From the NCBI GenBank assembly GCA_900541045.1, contig UQID01000022.1:1-42984 (forward strand): a stretch of 42,984 nt of DNA. The letters are read 5' to 3'. Shown here piece after piece: positions 22,784 through 30,805 of this stretch (within the stretch, counting starts at the first letter, position 1; each line of letters begins with the position of its first letter). The DNA comes from an uncultured Collinsella sp. (GTDB lineage Bacteria > Actinomycetota > Coriobacteriia > Coriobacteriales > Coriobacteriaceae). The notes under the pieces are model-generated. The model made no database searches and had not been told where the DNA came from. It saw only the letters and a list, made by a program, of their open reading frames with translations. Made by a program: the position numbers and the translations under genes.

Positions 22784-24153
22784 TAGCGAGGCTCGCCCAC
22801 GACGGAGCCAGACAGATACCACGTTTTGGCGACATCAATATCAACGTCGACGATTTTGCCGACGAGCTGATCGATGCTATAGCCAGCGGGAATCGGCGCA
22901 TGCACCGTCTGGTTCTTGGGGCTTTTCCCCAGAAGAACAGCGTCGTTCTTCTTGCTCGTACCCTCAATAAGCGCAGGCACCACGGTGTGAAGCTCGCCCT
23001 GGTTATACTCGTGAGCCGTCGTCTCGATAACCTTGACCAGACGGTTAAAGCGCTCAAGGATAACCTCATGCGGGGTGGGATCATAAATCTCAGCTGCCGG
23101 GGTACCGGCGCGCTTGGAGTAAATAAACGTGTAGGCCTGGGCATAACGAACCGTCTCGGCAAGCGAGAGCGTCTGCTCAAAGTCTTCCTCGGTCTCGCCC
23201 GGGAAGCCCACGATGATGTCGGTCGAAAGCGCAATATCGGGCATACGGTTACGAATACGATCGACCAGACCCAGATAATCCTCGCGCGTATAACGACGAT
23301 TCATCTCTTTAAGGATGCGCGTGGAACCCGACTGAACGGCCAGGTGGAGCTGCGGCATGACGGCAGGTGTCTCGGCCATGGCGTCAATGGTCTCAGGCAG
23401 CAGATCCTTAGGATGCGAAGAGGTAAAGAAAATACGCTCGACGCCCGTATCGCCCACAGCGCGCAGCAAGTCGGCAAAGCGCGGCTTGCCAAAGAGATCG
23501 CGACCGTAGGAGTTCACGTTTTGGCCCAGAAGCGCAATCTCGCGCACGCCCTGACGCACGAGCCCGGTCACCTCGTCGACAATCTCTTCGAAGGGACGGC
23601 TCTTCTCGCGACCACGGACGTATGGCACGATGCAGTACGTACAAAAGTTGTTGCAGCCCGTCATGATGGGCACCCATGCGTGATACTGCGTCTCGCGATG
23701 CCACGGCATACTCATGGCGTCGGTATCCTCATGCTCATTCGTACGGATATGGCGCTTGCCATCCAAAAACGCCTCGGCAATGAGCTCGGCCACGTGCGCA
23801 ATAGAATGGGTGCCAAAAATGACGTTGACGTTATCGACGTTGGTGAGCAAGCCCTCGCCATCTCGTTGGGCGATGCAGCCGCCCACGGCGACCACGCGCT
23901 TACCCGAAGGCGAAGTAGGAAGGCTCTTGCAGGAATTGCACTGACCATACAGGCGCGTATCGGCAGCCTCGCGTACACAGCACGTCATGAACACGACAAT
24001 ATCGGCATGCTCGGGATCGAGCGCCATAAGACAGCCAAACGAATCGAGCAGGCCACTCACGCGCTCGGAGTCGTGCTGGTTCATCTGGCAGCCGAATGTG
24101 CGGATAAAGTAGGTTTTACCGGCAAGAATATCGCGTACGGAACGCTGGTCCAT
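22783..24153 (-). CDS. miaB: tRNA methylthiotransferase MiaB, 456 aa
   Basis: A radical SAM enzyme that adds the 2-methylthio group to i6A37 in tRNA. It has the N-terminal UPF0004 domain (FIRTFGCQMNQHDSER, with cluster-binding cysteines including FMTCCVRE), the radical SAM motif in GCNNFCTYCIVPYVRGRE, and a C-terminal TRAM domain (about 385-450). I start at the ATG at 24153 (MDQRSVRDILAG); the frame remains open upstream, but the extension has no family features and overlaps the next gene. It is 65 nt from spoVS and coupled to miaA. Confidence 0.95.
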   Translation of the reverse strand: MDQRSVRDILAGKTYFIRTFGCQMNQHDSERVSGLLDSFGCLMALDPEHADIVVFMTCCVREAADTRLYGQCNSCKSLPTSPSGKRVVAVGGCIAQRDGEGLLTNVDNVNVIFGTHSIAHVAELIAEAFLDGKRHIRTNEHEDTDAMSMPWHRETQYHAWVPIMTGCNNFCTYCIVPYVRGREKSRPFEEIVDEVTGLVRQGVREIALLGQNVNSYGRDLFGKPRFADLLRAVGDTGVERIFFTSSHPKDLLPETIDAMAETPAVMPQLHLAVQSGSTRILKEMNRRYTREDYLGLVDRIRNRMPDIALSTDIIVGFPGETEEDFEQTLSLAETVRYAQAYTFIYSKRAGTPAAEIYDPTPHEVILERFNRLVKVIETTAHEYNQGELHTVVPALIEGTSKKNDAVLLGKSPKNQTVHAPIPAGYSIDQLVGKIVDVDIDVAKTWYLSGSVVGEPR

Positions 24154-24217
24154 GAGCTTACATCCTAACGATGGTATCGACGGGCGCATAGGTGCTACGA
24201 GCGTGCAGATGGCTCGC

Positions 24218-24535
24218 TTACGCAACAGGCTTGACGTCGTCCATGACGACGTTATCCATAGCAGCCCGATTAATCTGGTGAACGTAGATAGAAAGACGAA
24301 TTGCCGTGCGCGACTCTCCGTTAATGAGAATGTCGGAAAACACTGGCGCGCAGGAGACATCAAAGCCGGTCGGAATCAGAAAGCCACGCGCAATGGCGAC
24401 GGCCTTGATGGCCTGGTTGACGGCACCGGCACCGACGCACTGAATGTTGACGGGGACGCCATCTTTGACCATGCCGGCAATGGCGCCGGCAACGGACGCG
24501 GGCGATGATTTGCTTGATACCTTCAGGCAATCCAT
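24218..24535 (-). CDS. spoVS: Stage V sporulation protein S (SpoVS) homologue, 105 aa
   Basis: The Alba-like SpoVS fold is recognisable: MDCLKVSSKSSPASVAGAI, VQCVGAGAVNQAIKAVAIARG-like core (here IQCVGAGAVNQAIKAVAIAR) and a final beta strand region. SpoVS occurs in many non-sporulating bacteria and is thought to bind nucleic acid. The length exceeds the ~86 aa of Bacillus by a C-terminal tail (INRAAMDNVVMDDVKPVA). The ATG follows AGGAG at 7 nt. Next to rny and miaB, an RNA-related role is possible but inferred. Confidence 0.9.
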   Translation of the reverse strand: MDCLKVSSKSSPASVAGAIAGMVKDGVPVNIQCVGAGAVNQAIKAVAIARGFLIPTGFDVSCAPVFSDILINGESRTAIRLSIYVHQINRAAMDNVVMDDVKPVA

Positions 24536-24609
24536 GAAGAAACTCCTGCGTTTAAAAGTACGTTTTAACTGCAATAACTGTATCGTACCGAGCGGACTCG
24601 GTAAAGATG

Positions 24610-25695
24610 CTATTCCTCTTTGGCAAGATCGAACGTCACCGTGATGCGATCACGCGAAACGCGAATCTTAGGGTCGCCGCACAGATTGAGGTAATACCGG
24701 GCAGCGAGGTCGTTAAAGTCACGCTCGACCGCACGAGAAAACTGCGCCATGTCATCCTTGGCGATGCGAAGGCCTCGACGGTCCTTGGCAAGATCGACGG
24801 GAGCCGGCGCATGAGAGGTGGAATCGCGCTCACGCAGCAGACGCGCGGTCACGCCGCGAACGGGCTTAATCTGTCCCGACAGAATACGGTGGGCAGTACG
24901 CTCGGACATCTCGAGACCCAACCCGGAGCAGATCCGGATAAAGTCCTCGGCATCAGAAGCAAGGCCTAAACGATCGATAACCGGAAGCTCGCACTCGTCG
25001 TCGATAAAGAGCAGGCGCGACGTATCGAGACGGTTCGAAGCCTGAGCGTACAGGGTCGCAGCAATCTCGGACGGAGAGCCCAGATACACATCGCAGCCAC
25101 GCAGCTCCTCAAGGGCAAACTCACAGGCTGCGCGAATGATGTTATGAGGACCACGAGCGCATACATAGCGGCCGTCTTCGTCTTTAACCGCCTGAGGCCA
25201 GCTCGACTGGTCGGCGCGCTCGCCCAACCGATCAGTGGCAACGCACACCTTAAACGCGGAGCCCAAATCGACGCCCGATGTAACAACGCGTGCCTCATCC
25301 GTGTTCTGCTTGATAGAGAACAGCGCCATACCACGACCGTGAACACCCCAACGGTCCATTTTCATGCTCTCAAGCTTAGAGGTGACACGGGCATCGAAGA
25401 TACGCTCCTGCATATCCTGCGGTACACCCGAACCGTTATCCAGGAAGAGGAGGGTGCGAACACCCTCCTCCTTGGTCGTGGCAAGATAGACCTTATCGGC
25501 TCCGGCATCACGAGCATTACGCAGCATCTCGATGACAATGTCCTCTACATGCTGAATGTCATGCTTGGCCTGACGGCGCTCGGCCTCCGAAACGCGGAGG
25601 CGAACATACCCCTCGCCAAGGTTTTCCTCGACGCGAAGGTTGCCCTCCCCCGACATCGACGCGATAAATGAGATGAGCTCGTTCGCGTCGTTCAT
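24610..25695 (-). CDS. GHKL-fold ATPase, RNase Y neighbour, 361 aa
   Basis: An HATPase domain in the first ~180 residues: N-box IEMLRNARDAGADK, G1 box DNGSGVPQDM, G2 box GVHGRGMALFSI. The remaining ~180 residues match nothing I know and contain no histidine kinase dimerisation domain and no MutL or Hsp90 signature. It may be an ATP-driven conformational switch. The ATG at 25695 lies one base after the rny stop (TAACATG), so its translation is coupled to RNase Y. That suggests a role with RNase Y, but there is no direct evidence. The frame extends upstream to 25719 inside rny. Confidence 0.7.
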   Translation of the reverse strand: MNDANELISFIASMSGEGNLRVEENLGEGYVRLRVSEAERRQAKHDIQHVEDIVIEMLRNARDAGADKVYLATTKEEGVRTLLFLDNGSGVPQDMQERIFDARVTSKLESMKMDRWGVHGRGMALFSIKQNTDEARVVTSGVDLGSAFKVCVATDRLGERADQSSWPQAVKDEDGRYVCARGPHNIIRAACEFALEELRGCDVYLGSPSEIAATLYAQASNRLDTSRLLFIDDECELPVIDRLGLASDAEDFIRICSGLGLEMSERTAHRILSGQIKPVRGVTARLLRERDSTSHAPAPVDLAKDRRGLRIAKDDMAQFSRAVERDFNDLAARYYLNLCGDPKIRVSRDRITVTFDLAKEE

Positions 25696-25696
25696 G

Positions 25697-27247
25697 TTAT
25701 TTAGCGATATCGACGGCACGGCTCTCGCGAATCACGACAACGCGAACCTGACCGGGATACTCCATCTCTTCCTCGATCTGATGGGCGATATCGTGCGCAA
25801 GCACCGTGGACTGGGCATCGGAGATCTTGTCAGGCTGAACCATGACATGAACCTCGCGACCGGCCTGCATGGCATAGGTACGCTCGACGCCGTCGTGAGA
25901 GTTGGCAATCTCCTCGAGCTTCTCAAGACGCTTGATGTAGTTCTCGGCCGACTCGCGGCGGGCACCGGGACGAGAAGCAGAAACGGCATCGGCTGCCTGG
26001 ACCAGAACGTCGAGCACCGTGTTGGGGTCGACATCGGCATGATGGGCCTCGATCGCGTGGACGATAACGGGCTTCTCGCCATAACGGCGGGCAAGCTCGG
26101 CGCCAATGACAGCATGCGGTCCCTCAACGTCGTGGTCGATGGCCTTGCCCAGGTCGTGCAGAAGACCGGCACGCTTGGCGGTCACAACGTCCAGACCAAG
26201 CTCGGAGGCCATAACGCCGCACAGGTCGGAGACCTCAAGCGAGTGCTGCAGAACGTTCTGGCCAAACGAGGTGCGGTAGCGCAAAGCGCCCAGGGTCTTG
26301 ACGATCTCGGGATGCAGGTCGTGGATACCGGTATCGAAGGCGGCCTGCTCGCCAGCCTCGCGCACACGCTGCTGAACCAGGTCGGCGGCCTTGTGATACA
26401 TCTCCTCGATGCGGGCGGGGTGAATGCGGCCGTCTGCAATGAGGTTCTCGAGCGCCACGCGGGCAGTCTCACGACGGACTGGATCGAAGCTCGAAAGCAC
26501 AACGGTCTCGGGGGTGTCGTCAATCACGAGGTTGACGCCGGACACCTGCTCAAAGGTGCGGATGTTGCGACCCTCGCGACCGATGATGCGACCCTTGAGG
26601 TCATCGGAGGGAATATGCACGGAAGTGACGGTGACCTCGGCGGTATGGTCGGCGGCGCAACGCTGAATCGCCAGGGAGAGAATCTCCTGGGCGGTCTTGT
26701 GGCACTCGGCGCGGACCTGCTGCTCGGACTCACGGATGATGGTGGCCGCCTCGTGGGTAACCTCGCCGCGGACCTTGTCGAGCAGCTCCTTGTGAGCGTC
26801 CTCGCGCGTAAGGTCGGCAATGCGCTCGAGCTCGGAGGTCTGCTTGGCGCAGAGCTCCTCAAGCTCGCGAGAGCGCTTCTCGACCTGACCGGCCTGGCTG
26901 GACAGCTGGTGCTCGCGTTTATCGAGCGCATCGTTGCGACGATCGAGCGATTCCTCGCGCTGCATCACGCGGTTTTCGAGCGTGCGAATCTCGCTCTTAC
27001 GCTGCTTGTCCTCGGCCTCGGCGGCCTGCTTGTTCTTGATGATCTCTTCCTTAGCCTCGAGCAGAGCCTCTTTTTTGAGGGTCTCGGCCTGACGCTTTGC
27101 ATCACCGATCAGGGACTCTGCCTGCGCGTGTGCCGACTGAATCTTTTCGTCGGCCTCGTGAAGACTACCCTGCTTGGCGGTGCGCATGTAGGCAATGGCG
27201 GCGATGGCACCCAAAACGAGGCCAACGAGCGCTGCAATGATAGGCAT
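25697..27247 (-). CDS. rny: Ribonuclease Y, 516 aa
   Basis: The membrane-anchored endoribonuclease that starts mRNA decay. An N-terminal helix (about residues 2-22) is followed by a long coiled coil (25-200), a KH domain (IPSDDLKGRIIGREGRNIRTFE) and an HD domain with the metal-binding HD in AGLLHDLGKAID and H in HSLEVSDL. The length matches the family. I start at the ATG at 27247, 5 nt after AAGGAG; the GTG at 27253 overlaps the ribosome binding site. A good promoter lies about 165 nt upstream, leaving a long leader with a hairpin near GCGAACCGT. Confidence 0.96.
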   Translation of the reverse strand: MPIIAALVGLVLGAIAAIAYMRTAKQGSLHEADEKIQSAHAQAESLIGDAKRQAETLKKEALLEAKEEIIKNKQAAEAEDKQRKSEIRTLENRVMQREESLDRRNDALDKREHQLSSQAGQVEKRSRELEELCAKQTSELERIADLTREDAHKELLDKVRGEVTHEAATIIRESEQQVRAECHKTAQEILSLAIQRCAADHTAEVTVTSVHIPSDDLKGRIIGREGRNIRTFEQVSGVNLVIDDTPETVVLSSFDPVRRETARVALENLIADGRIHPARIEEMYHKAADLVQQRVREAGEQAAFDTGIHDLHPEIVKTLGALRYRTSFGQNVLQHSLEVSDLCGVMASELGLDVVTAKRAGLLHDLGKAIDHDVEGPHAVIGAELARRYGEKPVIVHAIEAHHADVDPNTVLDVLVQAADAVSASRPGARRESAENYIKRLEKLEEIANSHDGVERTYAMQAGREVHVMVQPDKISDAQSTVLAHDIAHQIEEEMEYPGQVRVVVIRESRAVDIAK

Positions 27248-27413
27248 GCTCACTCCTTTTTATGGATTCGTTACACAGCAAAGCGAACCGTCCTTACGAA
27301 CGGCTCGCGACATTTGAGTAATATGGGCGCAGCTTATGCGGGTCGGATACAGATAAACATATAAACAAACTCATCACAGATGAGCACATATCACAGAGCA
27401 AATGACAGTAAAT

Positions 27414-27442
27414 ATCCTACGTTGAACCGCAACAACTGTCAA
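27414..27442 (-). promoter_or_regulatory. Probable sigma-70 promoter of rny
   Basis: On the minus strand, TTGACA (27442-27437) and TAGGAT (27419-27414) with exactly 17 bp between. The leader to the rny ATG is about 160 nt and contains an inverted repeat (GCGAACCGT / ACGGCTCGC, near 27282-27309). Confidence 0.65.
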
Positions 27443-27504
27443 ATAAACGCACCCGGCACGGCGCCAATCGAGCGGTGAACGGCAGGGGCGTAACGGGCGA
27501 ACGC

Positions 27505-28197
27505 TTATACGGCGCATTCCTCGCTTAAGGCATCGAGGCGCGCCTTAACGGCATCGGCGGCGATGTGATACGAGAAGCCTTTACCCATCAAAAATCTGAC
27601 GAGCTTTTCGAATGCACGGACCTCGGGGACGCGACGTTTAGCGAGCAAGGCCGAAGCGCGGGCCAAGTCGTCATCCACGGCAAAATATGCCTCGGGATAC
27701 CCGGGGATATCGTCAAGCACGACATGACGACGCTTGAGCTCAACCTCGATCTTGCGCTGTCCCCAGCCGCGACGTTTGCGCTCTTCGATAAAGTACGAGC
27801 AAAAACGGTTCTCGTCCAAAAACCGATACTCGGTCGCTCGAGCAACCGCAAAATCGATCGCGGGCTGTCGAAAGCCATAGCGCGCCAACTTATCGCGCAC
27901 CTCGCCCGTGGCATGATCGCGGCGCGAAAGCATCTCGGTCACCATGGTGAGTGCACATTTGCGTTCGATAAGCTGCACCGCCTCGCGAAAGTCATCCCAA
28001 TCACAGGGAAGATCGGGGCGGTTCTTAACGTACAGGCGCGCCACGCGCACGGGAATCCAAATGGAACGTTCGAAACCGCCCTCAAGATCGCAATCGATAT
28101 GCGCGCAGGGCTTTTTAGACGCATAACCACTCGAGAACGAAGAGGCCGCCTTCTTATCGGGAAAGACGACCGTAGCCTCGGTCACCGTATACGACAT
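27505..28197 (-). CDS. recX: Regulatory protein RecX, 230 aa
   Basis: Inhibits RecA filament growth. The RecX three-helix repeats are visible in the C-terminal two thirds: ALTMVTEMLSRRDHATGEVRDKLARYGF, FSCYFIEERKRRGWGQRKIEVELKRR-like and SALLAKRR. The N-terminal ~70 residues are a variable domain. The length is typical of actinobacterial forms. It starts 11 nt after the recA stop, so recA-recX form an operon and share the SOS-regulated promoter. About 250 nt separate it from rny. Confidence 0.92.
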   Translation of the reverse strand: MSYTVTEATVVFPDKKAASSFSSGYASKKPCAHIDCDLEGGFERSIWIPVRVARLYVKNRPDLPCDWDDFREAVQLIERKCALTMVTEMLSRRDHATGEVRDKLARYGFRQPAIDFAVARATEYRFLDENRFCSYFIEERKRRGWGQRKIEVELKRRHVVLDDIPGYPEAYFAVDDDLARASALLAKRRVPEVRAFEKLVRFLMGKGFSYHIAADAVKARLDALSEECAV

Positions 28198-28208
28198 GTC
28201 GGCATCCG

Positions 28209-29357
28209 CTACTCGTCGTCATCGTCGAGCATTGCGGAGCCATCGATGGCGTACAGCTCATCAAACTCCTCGGGGGCGGGCTGATCGGTCAACTCAACCT
28301 CGGAGGGGGCATCATCGTCATACTCAAGACCGCAGGCAAGGCGAACCTTGTGCTCGATCTCGTCAGCGCAATCGGGATGTTCGCGCAGGAACGTCTTGGC
28401 GGCCTCGCGACCGTTGCCGAGCTTATCCTCGCCATAGGCAAACCAGGACCCCATCTTTTTGCAGATGCCGCACTCGACGGCCATATCCAGAATCGAGCCC
28501 TCTTTGGAGATGCCGGTGCCGTACATGATGTCAAACTCGGCCGAACGGAACGGAGCGGCCACCTTGTTCTTAACGACCTTGGCACGAACGCGATTGCCGA
28601 TAACCTCGTCCTTGAGCTTGATGGTATCGATTTTGCGAATATCGATTCGCACGGAAGAGAAAAACTTGAGTGCGCGGCCGCCCGTGGTGGTCTCGGGGTT
28701 GCCGAACATGACGCCGATCTTCTCGCGCAGCTGGTTAATGAAGATGCAGGTCGTGTTGGACTTGGCAAGCGAGCCGGCGAGCTTGCGGAGTGCCTGGCTC
28801 ATCAAGCGAGCCTGCAGACCCACCGTCGTGTCACCGATCTCGCCCTCGATCTCGGCACGTGGAGTCAAGGCGGCAACAGAGTCGACGACGATGGCGTCGA
28901 TGGCACCGGAGCGCACAAGCATATCGACGATCTCGAGCGCCTGCTCGCCCGTATCGGGCTGGGAAATGAGGACCTCATCGATATCAACACCGATGCGCGC
29001 GGCATAGGTGGGATCAAGCGCGTGCTCGGCATCGATAAATGCAACGACGCCGCCCATGGCCTGTGCTTCTGCAAGGATCTCGAGCGAAAGCGTCGTCTTA
29101 CCGGAGGACTCGGGACCATAAATCTCGACGATACGGCCGCGCGGCACGCCGCCGATACCCAAGGCGGCATCGAGCGCCAGAGAGCCCGTCGGAATAGCCT
29201 CGACCTCGAGCTCCGGACCGCCGTCGCCATACCTCATGATAGAGCCCTGGCCGAACTTCTTCTCGATCTCGGCCTTGGTGGTGGCGATCATCTCATCGCG
29301 CTCTTTACCCGTCGTGCGTGCATGAACGGTACGTACGGGACCTGAATTCTTGGCCAT
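28209..29357 (-). CDS. recA: Recombinase RecA, 382 aa
   Basis: A DNA strand-exchange ATPase and co-protease for LexA. Walker A is GPESSGKT (81-88). The MAW segment, L1 and L2 loops are present (MSQALRKL, GVMFGNPETTTGGRALKF). The C-terminus is acidic with a run of aspartates (MLDDDDE), as usual. I start at the ATG at 29357, 6 nt after GAGGAGGG, giving MAKNSGPVRTVHARTTGKE; the upstream frame adds seven residues without support. The promoter contains a LexA box. Confidence 0.98.
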   Translation of the reverse strand: MAKNSGPVRTVHARTTGKERDEMIATTKAEIEKKFGQGSIMRYGDGGPELEVEAIPTGSLALDAALGIGGVPRGRIVEIYGPESSGKTTLSLEILAEAQAMGGVVAFIDAEHALDPTYAARIGVDIDEVLISQPDTGEQALEIVDMLVRSGAIDAIVVDSVAALTPRAEIEGEIGDTTVGLQARLMSQALRKLAGSLAKSNTTCIFINQLREKIGVMFGNPETTTGGRALKFFSSVRIDIRKIDTIKLKDEVIGNRVRAKVVKNKVAAPFRSAEFDIMYGTGISKEGSILDMAVECGICKKMGSWFAYGEDKLGNGREAAKTFLREHPDCADEIEHKVRLACGLEYDDDAPSEVELTDQPAPEEFDELYAIDGSAMLDDDDE

Positions 29358-29387
29358 GAATAGCCCTCCTCTTAACAACCTGAAACG

Positions 29388-29416
29388 ATAATAAACGAAC
29401 GGCTGTTCGTGGTCAA
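29388..29416 (-). promoter_or_regulatory. recA promoter with LexA box in the spacer
   Basis: On the minus strand, TTGACC (29416-29411) and TATTAT (29393-29388) are separated by exactly 17 bp, and the spacer holds the perfect SOS box GAACAGCCGTTC (29397-29408). LexA bound here would block RNA polymerase directly. The leader to the recA ATG is about 25 nt. Confidence 0.9.
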
Positions 29417-29583
29417 CCGTTCAGATCCATCATATGCACCCGGCCATTCCAAAACCCAACCAAACGCCGACCAATCACCGACCAAACGCTTGACCGTGCC
29501 AATCACAAATACGACCGCTCGAACAAATTTAGGCCATATACGCGCGCAAACACCAATACCGTCAAAGGTCCCTATCTCCACAA

Positions 29584-29607
29584 TTAAGGGGCCCTAAGGC
29601 CCCTTAA
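29584..29607 (-). terminator. Hairpin after cinA, probable terminator
   Basis: TTAAGGGGCC, CTAA, GGCCCCTTAA: a perfect 10-bp stem 8 nt after the cinA stop. Only a short T/A run follows on the minus strand. It separates cinA from the recA promoter. Confidence 0.65.
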
Positions 29608-29614
29608 ACCACGT

Positions 29615-30151
29615 CTATTCCATAGAATTGAGCACGCGGACAATGCGTCCCAAAGCCTCCGCGACCGCATGGGCGCGAACGCACGACCGATCGCCCTCGT
29701 AATGACAGCGCGCAGACTCGACAACCGGCGCTCCCCCATCGGCTGTGCGATACGCCCAGCCAATATAGAACGTACCGGCGGGGTCTTTCTCGGTGCCGCC
29801 ACCGGGCCCAGCGTAGCCCGTTGCGCTTACAGCTATATCGCTCTGATAAAGGTCCAGCGAGCCGATGGCCATCTCACGCGCCGTTTGGTGCGACACGGCG
29901 CTAAACCGATCGAGCGTTTCCTGCTCGACGCCGAGCACACGATGTTTGATTTCATCACAATAGGTCACCGCGCCGCCGCGAAGCACCGCCGAGGCACCCG
30001 GGATATCGGCAATCGTCGAGGCAATCATGCCCGCCGTCAGCGATTCCGCCGTCGACACCGTCACACCACGGGCACTCGCGCACTCGACAATATCGCGCGC
30101 CAGCTCCTCGTTGTTTGCGGCAATCTGCAAATAAGACTCCGTCATACCCAC
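29615..30151 (-). CDS. cinA: CinA-family nicotinamide-nucleotide amidohydrolase, 178 aa
   Basis: The C-terminal CinA domain alone, as in PncC: VSTAESLTAGMIAS, VLRGGAVTYCDEIK and SATGYAGPGGGTEKDP are characteristic. It hydrolyses NMN to nicotinate mononucleotide in NAD recycling. It lacks the N-terminal MocF/COG1058 domain found in two-domain CinA. The start is GTG at 30151 or ATG at 30145; the GTG has AGG at 5 nt. It follows pgsA by 6 nt. The pgsA-cinA-recA order is widespread in Gram-positives. Confidence 0.92.
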   Translation of the reverse strand: MGMTESYLQIAANNEELARDIVECASARGVTVSTAESLTAGMIASTIADIPGASAVLRGGAVTYCDEIKHRVLGVEQETLDRFSAVSHQTAREMAIGSLDLYQSDIAVSATGYAGPGGGTEKDPAGTFYIGWAYRTADGGAPVVESARCHYEGDRSCVRAHAVAEALGRIVRVLNSME

Positions 30152-30157
30152 CAGGAC

Positions 30158-30796
30158 CTAGACCGAAAAGACGATCTTGCGACAGTTCCAGAAGTACTGG
30201 GCACCCGAGACAATGGTCAAAATCACGGCGATGACGTACAGGAAGCGAGACACCGAATAGACACCGAGCAGCAGCGACACCGGCCCCAGCTGAAGGCCGG
30301 CCATCGCAAAGACGCACAGATAGCCGCAAATGGAGACCATCGTGGTCGCCGTCTTGTACTTACCGAGCTTATCGGCGGCAACGACGACACCGGCAGCACT
30401 CGCGACCATGCGAAGGGCACTCACCAGCAGCTCGCGGAACAGGATAATGAACACGGACCACACGGTCACCGCGCCAAAATCCAAGAACAGCAGCAGGGCC
30501 GAGAACACGAGCAGCTTGTCGGCGATGGGGTCCAAGAACTTGCCGAAATCGGTAATCTCGTTGCGAGAGCGCGCCAGATAGCCATCGACCTTATCGGTGC
30601 ACGACAGAATCACGTACAAAATAAAGGCGGCGGCTGCAAGCGGACCGTCAAAGGTGCTCCAGTCCGTACCGGCAACGCTCGCGTGAGACAGGGCCGAGAC
30701 GATCATGAACACCGGGATAAAGACGATGCGAACGCACGTCACGATGTTGGCGGGCGTCCAAACACTCGTCAGTTCCTTATTACTCTCGTTTGCCAC
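30158..30796 (-). CDS. pgsA: CDP-diacylglycerol-glycerol-3-phosphate phosphatidyltransferase, 212 aa
   Basis: Makes phosphatidylglycerol phosphate, the committed step of anionic phospholipid synthesis. The CDP-alcohol motif appears as DGYLARSRNEITDFGKFLDP followed by IADK. It has an N-terminal ANIVTCVRIVFIPVFM helix typical of PgsA and about five or six membrane segments. It lies between rimO and cinA, the usual Gram-positive context, which supports PgsA over a cardiolipin synthase. A paralogue is at 9165-9869. Confidence 0.92.
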   Translation of the reverse strand: MANESNKELTSVWTPANIVTCVRIVFIPVFMIVSALSHASVAGTDWSTFDGPLAAAAFILYVILSCTDKVDGYLARSRNEITDFGKFLDPIADKLLVFSALLLFLDFGAVTVWSVFIILFRELLVSALRMVASAAGVVVAADKLGKYKTATTMVSICGYLCVFAMAGLQLGPVSLLLGVYSVSRFLYVIAVILTIVSGAQYFWNCRKIVFSV

Positions 30797-30805
30797 GACG
30801 CTCTC

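Noticed and set aside
25640..27364. 574-aa plus-strand ORF opposite rny
   Set aside because: Antisense shadow of RNase Y. It also continues into the rny leader, which a real gene would have no reason to match.
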